The position numbers were made by a program, and so were the translations under genes. From positions 34,445,316-34,509,315 of the forward strand of contig NC_092702.1 of assembly GCF_964275005.1 (NCBI RefSeq): a stretch of 64,000 nucleotides of DNA, read 5' to 3'. Positions 43,201 to 54,700 of this stretch are shown here, piece after piece. The stretch is from Diadema setosum (Eukaryota > Echinodermata > Echinoidea > Diadematoida > Diadematidae). The notes under the pieces are model-generated. The model was given only the letters and a program-made list of their open reading frames with translations. It had not been told where the DNA came from and searched no databases. How positions within the stretch are numbered: position 1 is the first letter of the stretch; each line of letters begins with the position of its first letter.

Positions 43201-45125
43201 AGATTGAGCTTTTTAATTTATGACTGGGTTGGATCCCCTCTGCAACAGAGGCCAACTCCGCCCCACGGGAGACAGCATCAAAGAAGTGGAAGAGGCCATT
43301 CCAGAGGAGTTGCTTGACCTTGGAGAGCTTCCATTGTTGCCAGAGGAGGAGCTTGTCACCGTGGAACCCTTGGAGGGACTGGGGGCACCCACTGTGACGG
43401 AGACCAGCACCTCGGAGGACGAGGAGGGGAGGAAGAGGAGGAAAGAGAAGAGAAGAGTTGAGGAGATCATCCCACATGATAGTGTGCTAAGGTTTGTTGG
43501 ACGGTACAGTGTTAGAATTATAGTGCATTTTGTTCAAACGAACAGAGTTACAATGAAATTTTGTTGCAACAAAGTAATTCAGGTCCCAAAACCATTATCT
43601 ATATATCTGTATATACCTTATTTGTTCACCTATAATGAAATTTCAATATAGTGCGATACCGAAGTTCTGGTCACAATGAGGTAAAATTTCAGCTCCAACA
43701 TTATCTGCTCTATGCTTCTTATTGTTTATTTGTTTGGTTGTGACGAAATTTCAGTGTAACAAAAGAAAACTGCTAGTCCCGAGGACTTCATTATGACGGG
43801 AGTCCACTGTATTAGAATTATAGTGCATTTTGTTGTAATGAACATAGTTATAACGAACTTTTGATGCAGCAAAGTAAGAATTTAGGTTTCTAAAATTATT
43901 ATCTTTGTAGGCTGTAAAACGTGATATATTCACGGCATGAAATTTTCGCAAATTGGAGCCGATGGCCTCTTTCGTACTATACTGAATGGAGAAATTTGTA
44001 TGTGTGCATCACATTCATATTGGGGTCAGAGTCATTATTTTCGCATGTCTTTAATTTGATGAATAACACCTGACTCTTGAAATTCGTGAAATATTTGGCA
44101 TATACAGTAATTGGACTGGCATATTTTGAAAAATGTGTCATGATTTTTATTGCTGTCTTTTAGGGGGATCGGAGAACTGACAGCAGAATACGGTCAAATC
44201 ACATTCAAGGATCTGGTTCCCATAACGACATATCGCTCAGTGGCTGCAAAGATCTTTGCTGTGTGCCTTGGTAAGTCTAGAGATCATTTTTCAAAAAGAT
44301 CAACGAAGAAGTTCACAAAATCAACATATCATGTATATAGGATGAATGCCCCAGACCTTTGAAGTGTTAAAACAGAAATAAATGAAATTGCACTAATTTG
44401 TTATTATAGCTATATCTGTGGACTCTTGGTTTGAAGTTTGGTTTTCTCCATTGCTTCATAGGAAGATGGATGGTGAAAATTGATACACCTTTGTTCATAA
44501 AGTAGCAAAACAGAAGCTCTACTTGTCATAAATCTGATACACATGTGAGATTTTTATTTAGCATAATAAAATGCATTCATGCATGCAGCCATGCTTGGAG
44601 ACCTGATTAGGTCTTGAAGGAAAGATATAGATTGCACAGTTCTCAGTCAAATCAAACAAGGTTCATTATTTGGTTGAGATATTGTATAAGTCGAATCTAA
44701 AGGGATAAAAAAGGGAAAGCCTTGACTTCAGCCCAAGAAGTTTTTGTTTGGAAACCAGGCCAAAGATAAAGGAAAGTTTTCCTTCCATTACATCAGTCAT
44801 ATTACAGGACATGAGTATTTATGGGAAGAGTTGACATTGACTAAAATTTTTTGAGAGCTTTGGTTTCCCTGCATACTAATACTGAGTATGATATTGCTTG
44901 TGAATGCTATAAAAGGCCTGTATTTACAACAAAATTGTACGAAAATGTCATCGTTTGCAGACACGTACAATTTCTTCCGAGTCATGATACACCAAATGTA
45001 CATGACTATTCAACATCTTGATCTTTCCCTTCCTGTCTGTAGAGTATGCAGCAATGGGATTGATCACAGTGCGCCAAGAAAGACCTTTCGCTGACATCTA
45101 CATCCAAAGAGGGAGGAACTTCTGA
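32314..45125 (+). CDS. REC8: REC8 meiotic cohesin subunit (alpha-kleisin), 17 exons
   Basis: Closes the SMC1-SMC3 ring in meiosis and is cut by separase at anaphase. Coding exons: 32314-32369, 32773-32841, 33238-33380, 33758-33854, 34394-34505, 35439-35523, 36026-36111, 36975-37108, 37724-37982, 38116-38283, 38706-38766, 39925-40145, 40718-40829, 42355-42427, 43249-43491, 44164-44270, 45043-45125. All are GT-AG and phases agree; total 2109 bases, 702 residues plus stop (human REC8 is 547). The N terminus MFYAHDILQKRGGKFGVIWI, KGVSLTKRDY and RPRFSLYLSSQLMVGVARVF (about 1-90) is the Rad21/Rec8 head. The middle is acidic and Ser/Glu-rich, with a basic KRRLVFADTTTQLSKK segment as in vertebrate REC8. 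The last 60 residues (FKDLVPITTYRSVAAKIFAV, MGLITVRQERPFADIYIQ) are the winged helix that binds SMC1. REC8 rather than RAD21 is favoured by RPRFSLYL and the C-terminal match; RAD21L is the main alternative. Confidence 0.92.
34581..34768. mobile_element. TACTGTAAAA-family MITE, degraded
   Basis: Opens TA-CTGTAAAAGCATTATTTTT and has internal TTTTTGCAAATGAGAAG and TCACCAAAATTAAACC phrases like the copies near 47788 and 56360. The right end is poorly preserved. Confidence 0.35.
37193..37283. repeat. (TAG)n microsatellite in REC8 intron 8
   Basis: About 28 TAG/AGT units with few interruptions. Confidence 0.92.
38895..39200. mobile_element. pogo-like MITE remnant, left end
   Basis: TA-CAGCGCTGTTATTCATATAACGAAG then CTCAGGACCGGCGGTTTTCTT, a phrase shared with the MITE at 46307 (GGGACCGGCAGTTTTCTTTT). 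The right end is not recognisable; another MITE starts at 39201. Confidence 0.5.
39201..39523. mobile_element. MITE with 30-bp terminal inverted repeats
   Basis: AGGGAGCTTTAGATTTT(GA)CGCGCGGACATT at the left pairs with AATGTCCGCGCGTC(TA)AAAATCTAAAGCTCCCT at the right. AAT lies directly outside both ends, a possible 3-bp target duplication as in PIF/Harbinger. The interior is GC- and CpG-rich for this window and non-coding. It is inside REC8 intron 11. Confidence 0.7.
40412..40605 (-). mobile_element. tRNA-derived SINE
   Basis: On the minus strand the head reads GAGGTGCTGTGGTCTAACGG (A-box-like) and, 50 bases on, GGTTCAAAGTCC (B-box-like, plus strand 40522-40533). A tRNA-unrelated body with AATGGGTACCTGTA follows. 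This is the pol III promoter layout of a tRNA SINE, not an intact tRNA. It lies in REC8 intron 12. Confidence 0.6.
40718..40829 (+). CDS. REC8: REC8 exon 13 with consensus separase site
   Basis: Residues 498-534. SPERLR (residues 506-511, bases 40742-40759) fits the separase consensus (D/S)xExxR exactly. It lies between the acidic middle and the C-terminal winged helix. Flanking Ser residues could be kinase targets that license cleavage; that is inference. Confidence 0.85.
41273..42182 (+). mobile_element. HINE-like repeat, family 4, five internal units
   Basis: Starts ATTGTCCCCGCCGAACGAG, then a GTGTGTCCGTGTGTCCGTCC microsatellite. Five tandem units of about 155 bases follow, each with TGCTACTCCTTCGCCATTTC, GATTCCGTTTGCTTTATGTG, GGGCTTCAAAACTTCTACAC and TTTGACCTTTGACCTTGATT. 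The 3' end mirrors the start (CCGGCGGGGACA), followed by a hairpin (TTACGCCCCGCGTAA) and a TCTAC/TTTT terminus. Non-coding; in REC8 intron 13. Confidence 0.7.
43507..43905. mobile_element. pogo-like MITE with duplicated flank
   Basis: A right end TCATTATGACGGGAGTCCACTG-TA (43786-43811) matches the pogo-like MITE at 46307. The segment TTAGAATTATAGTGCATTTTGTT at 43512 is repeated after the end at 43812, and similarity continues for about 95 bases. This looks like two nested or tandem copies of one family, or a duplication spanning the element edge. It begins just inside REC8 intron 15. Confidence 0.5.
43912..44111. mobile_element. TACTGTAAAA-family MITE, diverged copy
   Basis: GGCTGTAAAACGTGATATATTCAC at the left and ATTTGGCATATACAG-TA at the right, with AATTTTCGCAAATT and ATTCGTGAAATAT inside. 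The TTTTCGCG-type motifs are those of the copies at 47788 and 55433. Confidence 0.45.
44164..45125 (+). CDS. REC8: REC8 exons 16-17: C-terminal winged helix
   Basis: Exons 44164-44270 and 45043-45125 encode ITFKDLVPITTYRSVAAKIF, AVCLEYAAMGLITVRQERPF and ADIYIQRGRNF-stop. The pattern matches the end of human REC8 (...FYLLLVLSAQQILHVKQEKP...LLIQ). This domain docks on the SMC1 head. Confidence 0.93.
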
Positions 45126-46306
45126 TCATCCAGAAGGAATCGCTCCATCAGTCTAGATCCTCCTGTGGAGTGTGGGCTTCCAGTATCACTGCTACTAGTG
45201 TTGCTGTCAAAAAATCACAAATCTGATATATGATTCTTCCATAATCGAATGTCTTGCCAGTAATTTTTCAGGGAGGTCTAGCAACCAATTATGACATCTG
45301 ACATGATGAAAGAACTTTCTACACTGAATCCTGAGACTGAGTGGTTGGAAATGAACTGAAGAGCCCAGGTTTGTCTTGAAGCCATCGAGTGCTGTTTAAA
45401 TGAAAGAAAAGCCTGATAGCATTATGAGAAACATTTTCATTAAAGGCAATATTTGCATGCACAGGAAGCTTTTTAATACAAAGGAAAAAGGACCAAAAGA
45501 AACACATAGCATCGATCTATTGAGTGTATATTAATCTAAGTGGCAATTTATTGACATAATGTAATTTCGTGCAGCTGAATCTAATTTGAGATTGTATCAC
45601 GGGTATTATGTCTCTGACTGTAAGCTTTTCTATAGGAATAATCATTTGTTCATCGTACACTGATTTTTTAAATGATAAGCATTGTGCATGGATACGATCA
45701 TCAGCACAGTTTTCACAAATAGAGGTGTCTGGGAGGAAACCTTTAGGAAAATCAGGGACTCAAACAGATTTTGGACACAAAATCAACCAAGAAAAGATAC
45801 TAGCTTTTTGCAGTGTTGTTTATATACTTGTTCTCTGTACTACCATGGTATGATGTGATGTTGTCTATTGTTACGCCAAATTGTGTTCTTGGTGCATATC
45901 ACAAATTACATCAAATCTCTGTCATATCGAATGGTTTGACTGGTTAACAGTTTACTTGCCACATGCTGTGTTCTGCATATTTCTAGCATGTTCATATTGC
46001 ATCTGACTTTGTGCAAAATTGATTTCAGTACTTTACCCAAGAAAACAAGAAAAAAGAAAAAAAAATTACAAATACTGAAATAGGAGAAGTTTGAGCAGTG
46101 GTGGTAGTCTGTGTGTGTGTGTGTGTGTGTGGGGGGGGGGGAGGGGCTTCTTTTGATGTTCATGTTCACATTTCCAAGAGATTTCTGCACAGCTTCTTTG
46201 CCATGATAGATGTGCACATTAATATGCTCTATTCTCTCACCTACCTCCCTCCTCTCTAGATCATGATCTATCTCAGTCTCGTCTACTCGTTCTCTGTCTC
46301 TTGGTA
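45126..46306 (+). other. REC8 3' UTR and flank
   Basis: Directly follows the REC8 stop. No clear AATAAA is visible in the first kilobase, so the UTR end is undetermined. A GT microsatellite with a G run lies at 46109-46143. No other gene is seen. Confidence 0.4.
46109..46143. repeat. (GT)n plus poly-G microsatellite
   Basis: About ten GT units followed by eleven or more G. Confidence 0.9.
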
Positions 46307-46492
46307 CAGTGCACTCCCGTTAAAACGAAGTCTTCGGGACCGGCAGTTTTCTTTTGTTATATTAAAATTTTGCTATAACCGAACAAATAAACCGACAAAA
46401 AACAAAGAGTAGATAATGTTGTGGTCTTAATTTTCACTTCGTTGTAATCGGAATTTCTTTATAACTATGTTCGTTGTAACAGGAGTGCACTG
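46307..46492. mobile_element. pogo-like MITE, 186 bp
   Basis: TA-CAGTGCACTCCCGTTA at the left, AACAGGAGTGCACTG-TA at the right. Internal TTCGTTGTAAC and AAACGAAGTCTTCGGGACC phrases mark the same family as the remnants at 38895 and 43507. Confidence 0.75.
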
Positions 46493-47341
46493 TACCACTA
46501 TTGACATCTCTGTACCATACTCTAAGAGGACCTACAGTTGTAACTTTGTAAGTTTGTTGTTTGTGATATGTTACCAGCTTTTGTCAAGACAGCTGAAGCT
46601 GCTGTACGTAGTGCATGAGAAAATCTTACCCTGAAATACCCTATTGCAATAATTTGAAATTTGTCAATGTATGTCAAATCAAGAGAATATATCTCATAGA
46701 GTAATTCTTGTAGGAGAGATACAGTATAACTTTAGGCAAATCTATTTAGATTTAGGGCATATTCAGCTTATCAATGTTCCCAACACAACCTTATTTTGAC
46801 GTTTTCATGCATTTTGGCCTGGAATAGCAAACATGACGTGTGTAAACCTGTAATGTTATTGCTGTGTGGCAGGTTCACTTGATGTATTGTTTTCATGTGA
46901 GTAGAGCATTCATATGAACCAAGTTTTGTAAATTATTAACATTTTACACATATTAGATGTTTTGATTTATATTCATCTGTTCATGTACAAAAGTTTTACA
47001 ATGTTCATGATTAATACCTCAGATTTATTCCTATTAAATTTTTAGAGCGATATTTGAAACGGACATACCTCCATCATTATTTGCTTTGTTTTCACTTGTG
47101 TGAACATTGTCATATATGTATTAAGATATTTCTTCATGACTATTTAAACTGAGCCTGAAAACTTTTTTGTCACACCGTTTCAAACAACTGGCTTTACCAA
47201 ATCTCAAAATTATGAAAACCTCCATACTCTAGCTTTCCTTCGCAATACATTTTGTTCATGGTTTCTTAGAATATTTTGAATGGATAGAACAGAGAATAGA
47301 GGCCTGCTAGGGCTGAAATAGACATTAACAAAGTTTGAGTA

Positions 47342-47723
47342 CAGTTGAACCTCTCGTATCCGGACAAGTCGGGACCGGGGCTCATCCGGATAAGGGATTT
47401 GGCCGGATACGGGAGACTCGATGCTTTATACATGTACATACACATACACATGTAGTGATGTAGCCCATTGTAGTACCACATGTAGTAATGTGTATACTGC
47501 AACCTTTTCATTGTTACACTCAGTAACAGACCCCAAATTAGAGGTGTATGTTAATGTTGGAAGTAATATGTAATTCATGTGTGTTTGTGTAGAGTTCTCA
47601 AGGAGTTGGGAATCCCCCTTTCCTCCCCTAATTATTTAAAAAAAAAAAAAAATCACGGCGAGATTGCGTCCGTATAATAGAGAGATCCGGATAAAGGGAG
47701 GCCGGATAAGAGAGGTTCAACTG
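47342..47723. mobile_element. pogo/Tigger-like MITE, copy 2
   Basis: Same ends, order and orientation as 29858-30286 (TA-CAGTTGAACCTCTCGTATCC ... GAGGTTCAACTG-TA), but about 50 bases shorter and with a different middle indel. The two are long-separated copies of one family, 17 kb apart. Confidence 0.8.
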
Positions 47724-47787
47724 TATTGGTAAAGTCAGACAAGGTCAAGGGTCAAAAGGTCAATAAATTTAACACTGAAAAAGACTA

Positions 47788-48139
47788 CTGTAAAAGTGGA
47801 TATTTTCGCGCGACTAATTTTTCGCGCTTGGTTGGGTAAGAAGAGTTTCGCATGTTTTTAATTCCGTGGAATCAAGACTGCAGCCATTGGAATACATGGG
47901 AAGCAAAAATATCAGCGTGCTTTTATTTTCGCGCTAGTTTCTGGTTGTGCGAAATACGCAAAAATTTTTTCGCGTTTTGCGTAACCAGAAACTAGCATGA
48001 AAATAAAAGCATGCAGATATTTTTGCTTGCCATGTTCCAGTGATTAATGTCTTGATTCCGCAGAATTAAAAAGTACAAAACTCATCTCACATGGCCGAGT
48101 GCAAAGAATTAGTACCGCAAAAATAATCCACTTTTATAG
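47788..48139. mobile_element. TACTGTAAAA-family MITE with foldback core
   Basis: TA-CTGTAAAAGTGGATATTTTCGCG at the left and AATAATCCACTTTTATAG-TA at the right. The core is itself a hairpin: AGCAAAAATATCAGCGTGCTTTTATTTTCGCGCTAGTTTCTGG (split here) pairs with its complement downstream around a TTTTTTCGCG loop. Non-coding. Confidence 0.65.
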
Positions 48140-50715
48140 TATACATATATTATTGTATATATATATTTGCCACATCCAAATATGTATGTTTATTGCTGTC
48201 ACATCATATTCTCTTCTCTCTTGAGCAGCAGGAGACATCTGATTTCATGCTACTCTCGGCACTACTGATTCTTTGGCAAAACACAAAAGAGTCTGAAAAC
48301 AATGTGGATCATCATTGCAATATCAATGTTTTATTTTTTGTTAGCATTTGTTTACATATCATGAAAATGGCTAATATGCACTGGAATTTTTTCCGCATCA
48401 GTAATAAACGCATTTTTTTTTCCTTTTTCCGTTCAGTTTCTGTATTTTCTAAACCACACTACAAATTTATCGAGGGACAGAAAAAAATTGGAGCAGAACT
48501 CGTCTCGGCGATTCCCTGACCTCTCTATGACCTAGGAGAATCAACACGATCCGCCTTTCCATCGCTTCACAGATACAATCCTTGCATTTTCCTCACGCAA
48601 CAAGTAACAGAAAAATATATAAATGTTAACACACTTTTGACCACGCCCAAAGTGGCAAAATTGTCCATGCCACTGGTAACAATCCTCTGTTCTCTTCAAC
48701 TTCCTGCATAGCACAAAATGACAGCTGTCAGAAAAAGACAAGTCCGACCATAACACTTCTGAAGTACTCCAACACAATGCAATCATTGCTTCATACTCTA
48801 CATGTTCAAATTTTTCATTAAATAATAAGATGCAAACATTTTATACTTTTTCTTTTTTTCGAACATTTCCTTTTAAAATCCACCCAACTTCACAAAATAA
48901 GAATAACTGTTTTTAAAAGTAGCTTCCAAAGTTAAGGGTTTTTTTTTTCTTCCATTACTTTATTCTCGTCACATATTTAAATTCTCAAAAAATCATGCAC
49001 TTTTCATGAAAAAAGTAATAAATACCAAACGAATTCCTCACAGTATCATTACTGAGTGATGCCAGATTGTAAGCCACTGCGAAAACTTCAAATTCAAAAT
49101 CAAGCCCGCATGAATAAAGTTGCATACATCCCGCGAACACACACTGCCATCTTTGCAAAAGACAACCTCACATCACTGATCAAACTGTACAGTCCAATGC
49201 GAATCCATCACTTTTCTTCCATGAAGTCCTGTCTGTTTATTGTAAATCTAGGGAGATTATAGACATTTACCTTGCGCTGTTCTTGGAGAAGCCTTACCGA
49301 CCTAAATCTTCAAGTCAATGAATTCCTGCTGGTCATCTCTCCTTTTTCTGCACTACTTCTGTGACAGTAAAAGTAGGTCGATCAGATATTTGAAAAGCAG
49401 TAACAATGAAAGGTCGATCATCCCATACAACAATGCAAGCAGCCGTGTACTGTGTTTTGTAACCAGTAACTGCAAATTTACTTGAAACTGTTGCATACAT
49501 CACTACAATGTATATGGTTTAGTGCAGCCCAAGTTCCAGATGCCACATTACATGAGATGCTATCTGCAGTATATTCTTTATTTCTTTCTTTCTTCGCCTA
49601 ACAGGCAGTACACCACACCTTGGCAACATTCACAAGCTCTGCTTACCAATGGTTTGAGTGATTCCAAACTTCCCTCCATTTTTTTTAGCCCAAAAAAAAA
49701 AAAAAAGGTGCAAGTATTCTAATCAAAGCACACCTTGAATGCATTGGCTTCAAGCACTGTTACGTAAAGGGGGATAAAAGGAATTTAAAAAAAAAAGAAA
49801 TCCAGTTGTCACAAAGTTCAGTGCACATGTGTATTCACATACACTCAACATTTAAATGGAATATCAATTTTCCCTACTGCAAAATACTAAGTCCCATTGA
49901 GCACTCAAACCTGGTCTTGTGAGTGTGAGTATCAAGATTTGTCCTTGTCGGTGATGTCATTCCTTTTAATTCTTCTCCCTTTCAGTGAAACTGTCATCAT
50001 TCCCACAAGCATCCTCTCATATTTTACTGTTTCTCCATTCCTACCCTGTCATTATCGTCAACTCATCATCATCAATTCCACGAATCAATCGCAGGCTCTG
50101 TCTGTCAGTGACAGCTTCACCCTTTTGGTAATTTTTTCGGCACCTTCACACAACTCAAACACGGGGGCACACCCATTCGCAATCCTCTGGACTGTGATGG
50201 TTGTGGGACATGTCTATCTGGCTTACAGCTAGGAGACTGGAAGGTTACCTGTTGAAAAATCACTACAGTTCCCTTCTGTTAAACTCTTTTTTATCACAAA
50301 AGTCATGTTACACTTACAATTACCACAGTATTTCACCAAAGTGCTCCACCAACAGTGTATAACTGCACTATTGTCAATTTTTTGGTGTTGATCCTCAGTT
50401 TTAAATGTCATTGCAAACTAATCTCTTTGGCCATGCGCAAGTAATTCATAGAGACAAACGGTGCTTACATTCATCTTGACAGTGATAAACATCCTAGTCA
50501 GACTTCTAACACTGTTGATAGCAACATCCAGGCAATTAGGCAGCTTTGTATTAATTTCTTGAGGCCTGTAATCTTTCGATTTGTATGAGCAGACACAAAA
50601 GTCACATCTAATCAGATAAGAACCCAAATCATATGCAAGTGTTGTGTATGTTATGGGGAGTTTAGAGTTCTTTGTGTCACGGTGGATGTGGAATGGTAAC
50701 ACTCGGGGGCTGGGC
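48140..50715 (-). other. FAM193 3' UTR and convergent intergenic space
   Basis: Downstream of the FAM193 stop on the minus strand. Candidate poly(A) signals on that strand (TTTATT on plus) occur at 49577-49582, 49236-49241, 48959-48964 and 48189-48194; none is clearly best. No other gene is supported. Confidence 0.4.
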
Positions 50716-51764
50716 TCAGTGGGCCTGTAGGCTGCTCTTCTTCAGAGCTAGGTCCTTGACGTTGAAGACCACTTTCTCTTTGTGCTGCTGTGGAGTGGAG
50801 GCCAAGCAGAATCTGATTGGCAAAGAATGAAGAAAAAGAGGTGAAAAAAGATAAACATATTTCTCAGTTTTGGTTCTCTCCCTAACATGCAGATTACTCA
50901 CAACATTACCTTTTGAGAATGTCGATCCAAAAAGACTGCTTCAGCAGCAGCACACAACATAAGAGATACTTATTGACCCATTATTGCCCTGGAATGTTTT
51001 CATCCTCTAATTAACGAAATTGACTCTTGCAGAGGGTGCAAGCTGGGCTGTATTGTGGCATTTTGTAAAGTGTAAACAATACGCTAAAATAGTTCAAAAT
51101 CATCCAAGGAATAACTTCCACACTTGCAATTCAATATGGCCAGCCTCCAAATCATTTTTTGGCATGAATGCTAAGTTTATTCAGTGTAAAAAGAAAAAAA
51201 AATCTGGCACATTTCCACAGAACTTTCCACATCTTGATCTGATCTGACTTTGGGACAAGATCTTTTAGCATCCAGTGACAGTCGGACTCATGAAGCACGA
51301 CAGCCTCTATTCACACATCAAATTGAGTGAGATTCGCAGATGCAACCGGGGAGACACTTCTGTGTTACAACAATTAAAAATACCTCTGAAGTCAGGGAGA
51401 CTTTATAGTCGTTGTCAAAATGTAAAGAGATTGTCTCTTTTGTTTTTGTCTTTTCAGGGAGCCTCCTCTATAATCAGACGGACTTGGCAGCTCTCTTGCA
51501 GGATGTCTTCATAATTGAATACTTCCACAAAGCAAATGCTCACGTAAAAGACAGGGTCCAGATCAATTTGTTACTCAGAAAACTAGCAAACAGGTTGGCT
51601 AAATTTGCAAGAAAATATTCTTGGTTTTAGAAACTTGTTTTATTTTTAGGGCAAAATATCAATGATGAACTCTGGGAATTCTCACCTCTTGAATGCCTCC
51701 AATTCTCTTTCAGTCTCATCCATTTCGTTCATGTCCACATTCTCTTTCGGAAGAAAGATCTCGT
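50716..51764 (-). CDS. FAM193A: FAM193 last two exons: conserved C-terminal domain
   Basis: Exons 51764-51686 and 50812-50716 encode DEIFLPKENVDMNEMDETER, ELEAFKRFCLAST and FNVKDLALKKSSLQAH-stop. They align end to end with the FAM193 C-terminal domain (FLPKDIDLDSVDMDETEREV...LKKATFAAH in human). Confidence 0.95.
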
Positions 51765-54700
51765 CTGTTGAAAGAAGAGGCACAAATGCCTGTTACATTA
51801 CATCTGGGTTGTGAGGCGGAAGCGTGTAACATCCACAGATTTCATGCAGGGTTTTGCTTCCTTCTGGTTCAGGAGTAGCATATCATGACAATTTGTTTTT
51901 ATCTTGGTCTTTGAGGACTTGACATGTGAGAAGTCAACCCATGGAAGTCTGAATACTTGGGGTAGCATATTATACTTCAACAAGACAGAAAACATGACCG
52001 CCTGCCTGAGTGTCAAACAACGCCAAGGTCATACGATACACAATAAAGTCACTAAAAATCAAGTCACTCAAACAATTCCTTTACAATGAATTCTTACAGT
52101 CAAAGAAAGTTTGAGGTATCCCTCCCATTTAGGAATCTTACACGAGGACATGATATGCTTGCGTAGAATTGATATTACTAGTGACTTCATTGGATTTTGA
52201 CCGGAGAATATTCAAGTTTGTCATAACCTTCCAGGACAGTGAAGTGAAGATTAAGGATTCTAGCACTCTTAACCGACTGATAATTTCATTTTGCCTTTCC
52301 TGTATTTTGAGGTGTGATGAATACTCACCGATGGATGCATTGGGGTTGTCCGAGGAGTTCTTCTTCTTCTTCCTCCTCTTGCTAGTGGTGCCGTTGCCAT
52401 TGGATACAGCAGTCCCATTGGTCAGTGGTTCCTGGCTGCTTCCATTCTGTGATGGCTGCATGTCCAGCTTGATGTGATGGTTATTTTCAAGTTTCTTGCC
52501 CACGGACTTTGCCTGTATTGCATCCCCCTTCTGCTGCACCTGCTCCCTGGTGGTGTTGGACAGGGTGCCAGTGCTCGCCCTCTTGGCAACGGTGGCATGT
52601 CCCGCCTTCTGGTTGTGCATGTTTATGCCATTCTGGGAACCTTGCCCCTGCAGAGATTTGCCGGCATTGGCCTTCCTCTGTTGAGGGTCGTCACTCCTGG
52701 CAACGCCGATGCCATTCTGCTTGTTTTTACCATTACTGTTCTTAGTGCTGACAACGTTGGAACGGTGATTGTCGCCAGCACTGCCGTTGAGACGCTTTTC
52801 CTGGGCAGCAACAGTCTTCCACGCACTGCTCTCCTCAACTTTGGTGGACTTGTCACCCTTCTCCCTCTGTGTCTGCTGCTGCTTCTGCTGCTGTGGCTGT
52901 GCCAGGGGCTTGGGTGGCTCCTGCTGCCCCACTTGCTTGGCTCCGTTGCTCTTCTCGCGCCTCACTTGGGACTTGGTACACTCATGGTTCTGGATCCTTT
53001 CCTGCTCCTCCTTCGCCCGGTCCACAGCCATCGATAAATCAACCGCCTGGACTAACGATGGTCCTTGCTTTCCTGCCCCATTCTGCTTTCCTTTGGACTT
53101 GCTCTCCAAATTCCTTGTGCCTGCATTTGAGGGCATGCCGGCGTCGCTCGACGACTGGGGCGCGGTCAAACCTGTACCTTTCACTTTTTTCTTGGAATTG
53201 TCTGTTTTGGCTTTACCCTGACTTTCCAGTGATGGTGCAGATGGGGCTGGTTTGGTCTTGGAGGATGCAGCTGATGGTCTTGGCAATGCCAAAGATGTGG
53301 TTGGTGTGGTTGATGATGAGGCCGTAGGCTGGTGGAGAGATGCTACCACAGGTTGGTGAGGTGCAGCCTGCTTCGCTGCTTGGTGTTGCGGAAGTGGTGA
53401 TGGTGCCTCTGTCTGTTGTTGCTGCTGCTGCTGTAGTTTGCAGTTGGTGTTGTGATGTACAGCATCCAGCTGCTTCTCTCTCGTCACCTCTACATGGTGG
53501 TGATGGTGATGGTGGTGGTGGTGGTGGAGAGACACTGGAACATGGACTGGGTTTTTGTGACCATTGTCTGGCACATGCTTAGCTTTCTCCTCAGCCTGTG
53601 ACAAAGAGAGACATTTAAAATTTACAGACATGAGAGTTCATATCGCATGATGTAATGTACATGTATTTTTCATGCAAGTTATTCAGGGAATCAAATTGGG
53701 CAAGTGCTTAAATATTAATCAAGTCTTAGCAATCAAGTCTAATCAATCCAGTGTAGCTGAGCATGTTGTACATTATCATGCCATTCCCTCTTTTAGGGTG
53801 CAAAACACTCCACCCCTCGGACAGGAAATGAACACAATACACACACATTCCCACTTCACACCCATCAAATAGCATGGTGATGTGGTGCATCCCATACACA
53901 CACATGTTAGAACAAAAGGCAAAACAGGTTTATCCCAATCACCCTGGCGCATTAAGTCATTCCAGATGTACATTGTTACATTGGCAGTATAACCAGTGGA
54001 GAGTGGTCAGCGCAGAATTCCACGACGCTCACAAAGTCTCTACATCAACACGACACTCTTCCTGACGTATGCGCATGTGAAGACTGTAAGACTCGTCTCA
54101 TGATATTAAAGACAATAAAAAGTTTTGGTACCTCAAAAATTTCCTTGTCTTAGTTTGTGTTTCAGGTTAAAGTACCTTTCATATAACTAACACTGTGAGA
54201 CTTACTCGCCCGAAAGTGCTCTCATGTCTTAGTAATCATGCAATTAACTGCGACCAGCAGCCCCATACGCATAGCGACCAGCAGTCCCATACGCATAGCA
54301 TAATCGGGCTTCGCATTGTAGCATTCAGGATCATGACAGATTTAGTATCGCGGGATAAATGTTAACTTAAAATCCCACAAATTCTTCAATTTGAAGACTT
54401 ACCAATTAAGGTGAAGTATTGAAAACAGGCTTCGGGCAACATTTGGTTCTGCCTATAGTCCCTTTCTGTTCGAATTGATGACTGAATGTGACTCGGCCGA
54501 GAGGACCTTGGGAGAGCTACATACACCATGTACACTGAATACTACAGCCAGTGCATGCGAACACATCACATGCGCACAAATTTCAAATCCCATATCAACG
54601 GATAAGATGTTTGTGTGCGCATGCGCTGGCCGTAGTAGTCAGTGTATGCATCGGTCCATGGTGTATGTAGCTCTCCAAAGGTCCTCTCGACCGAGTCACA

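Noticed and set aside
43220-43651. 143-codon frame starting at an ATG before REC8 exon 15
   Set aside because: The ATG lies in intron sequence; a good acceptor at 43248 and phase agreement make exon 43249-43491 the true coding part.
52474-53037. 187-codon open frame on the plus strand
   Set aside because: It is antisense to the FAM193 exon 53595-52329, is Leu-rich because it is the complement of Gln/Lys/Ser codons, and has no recognisable domain.
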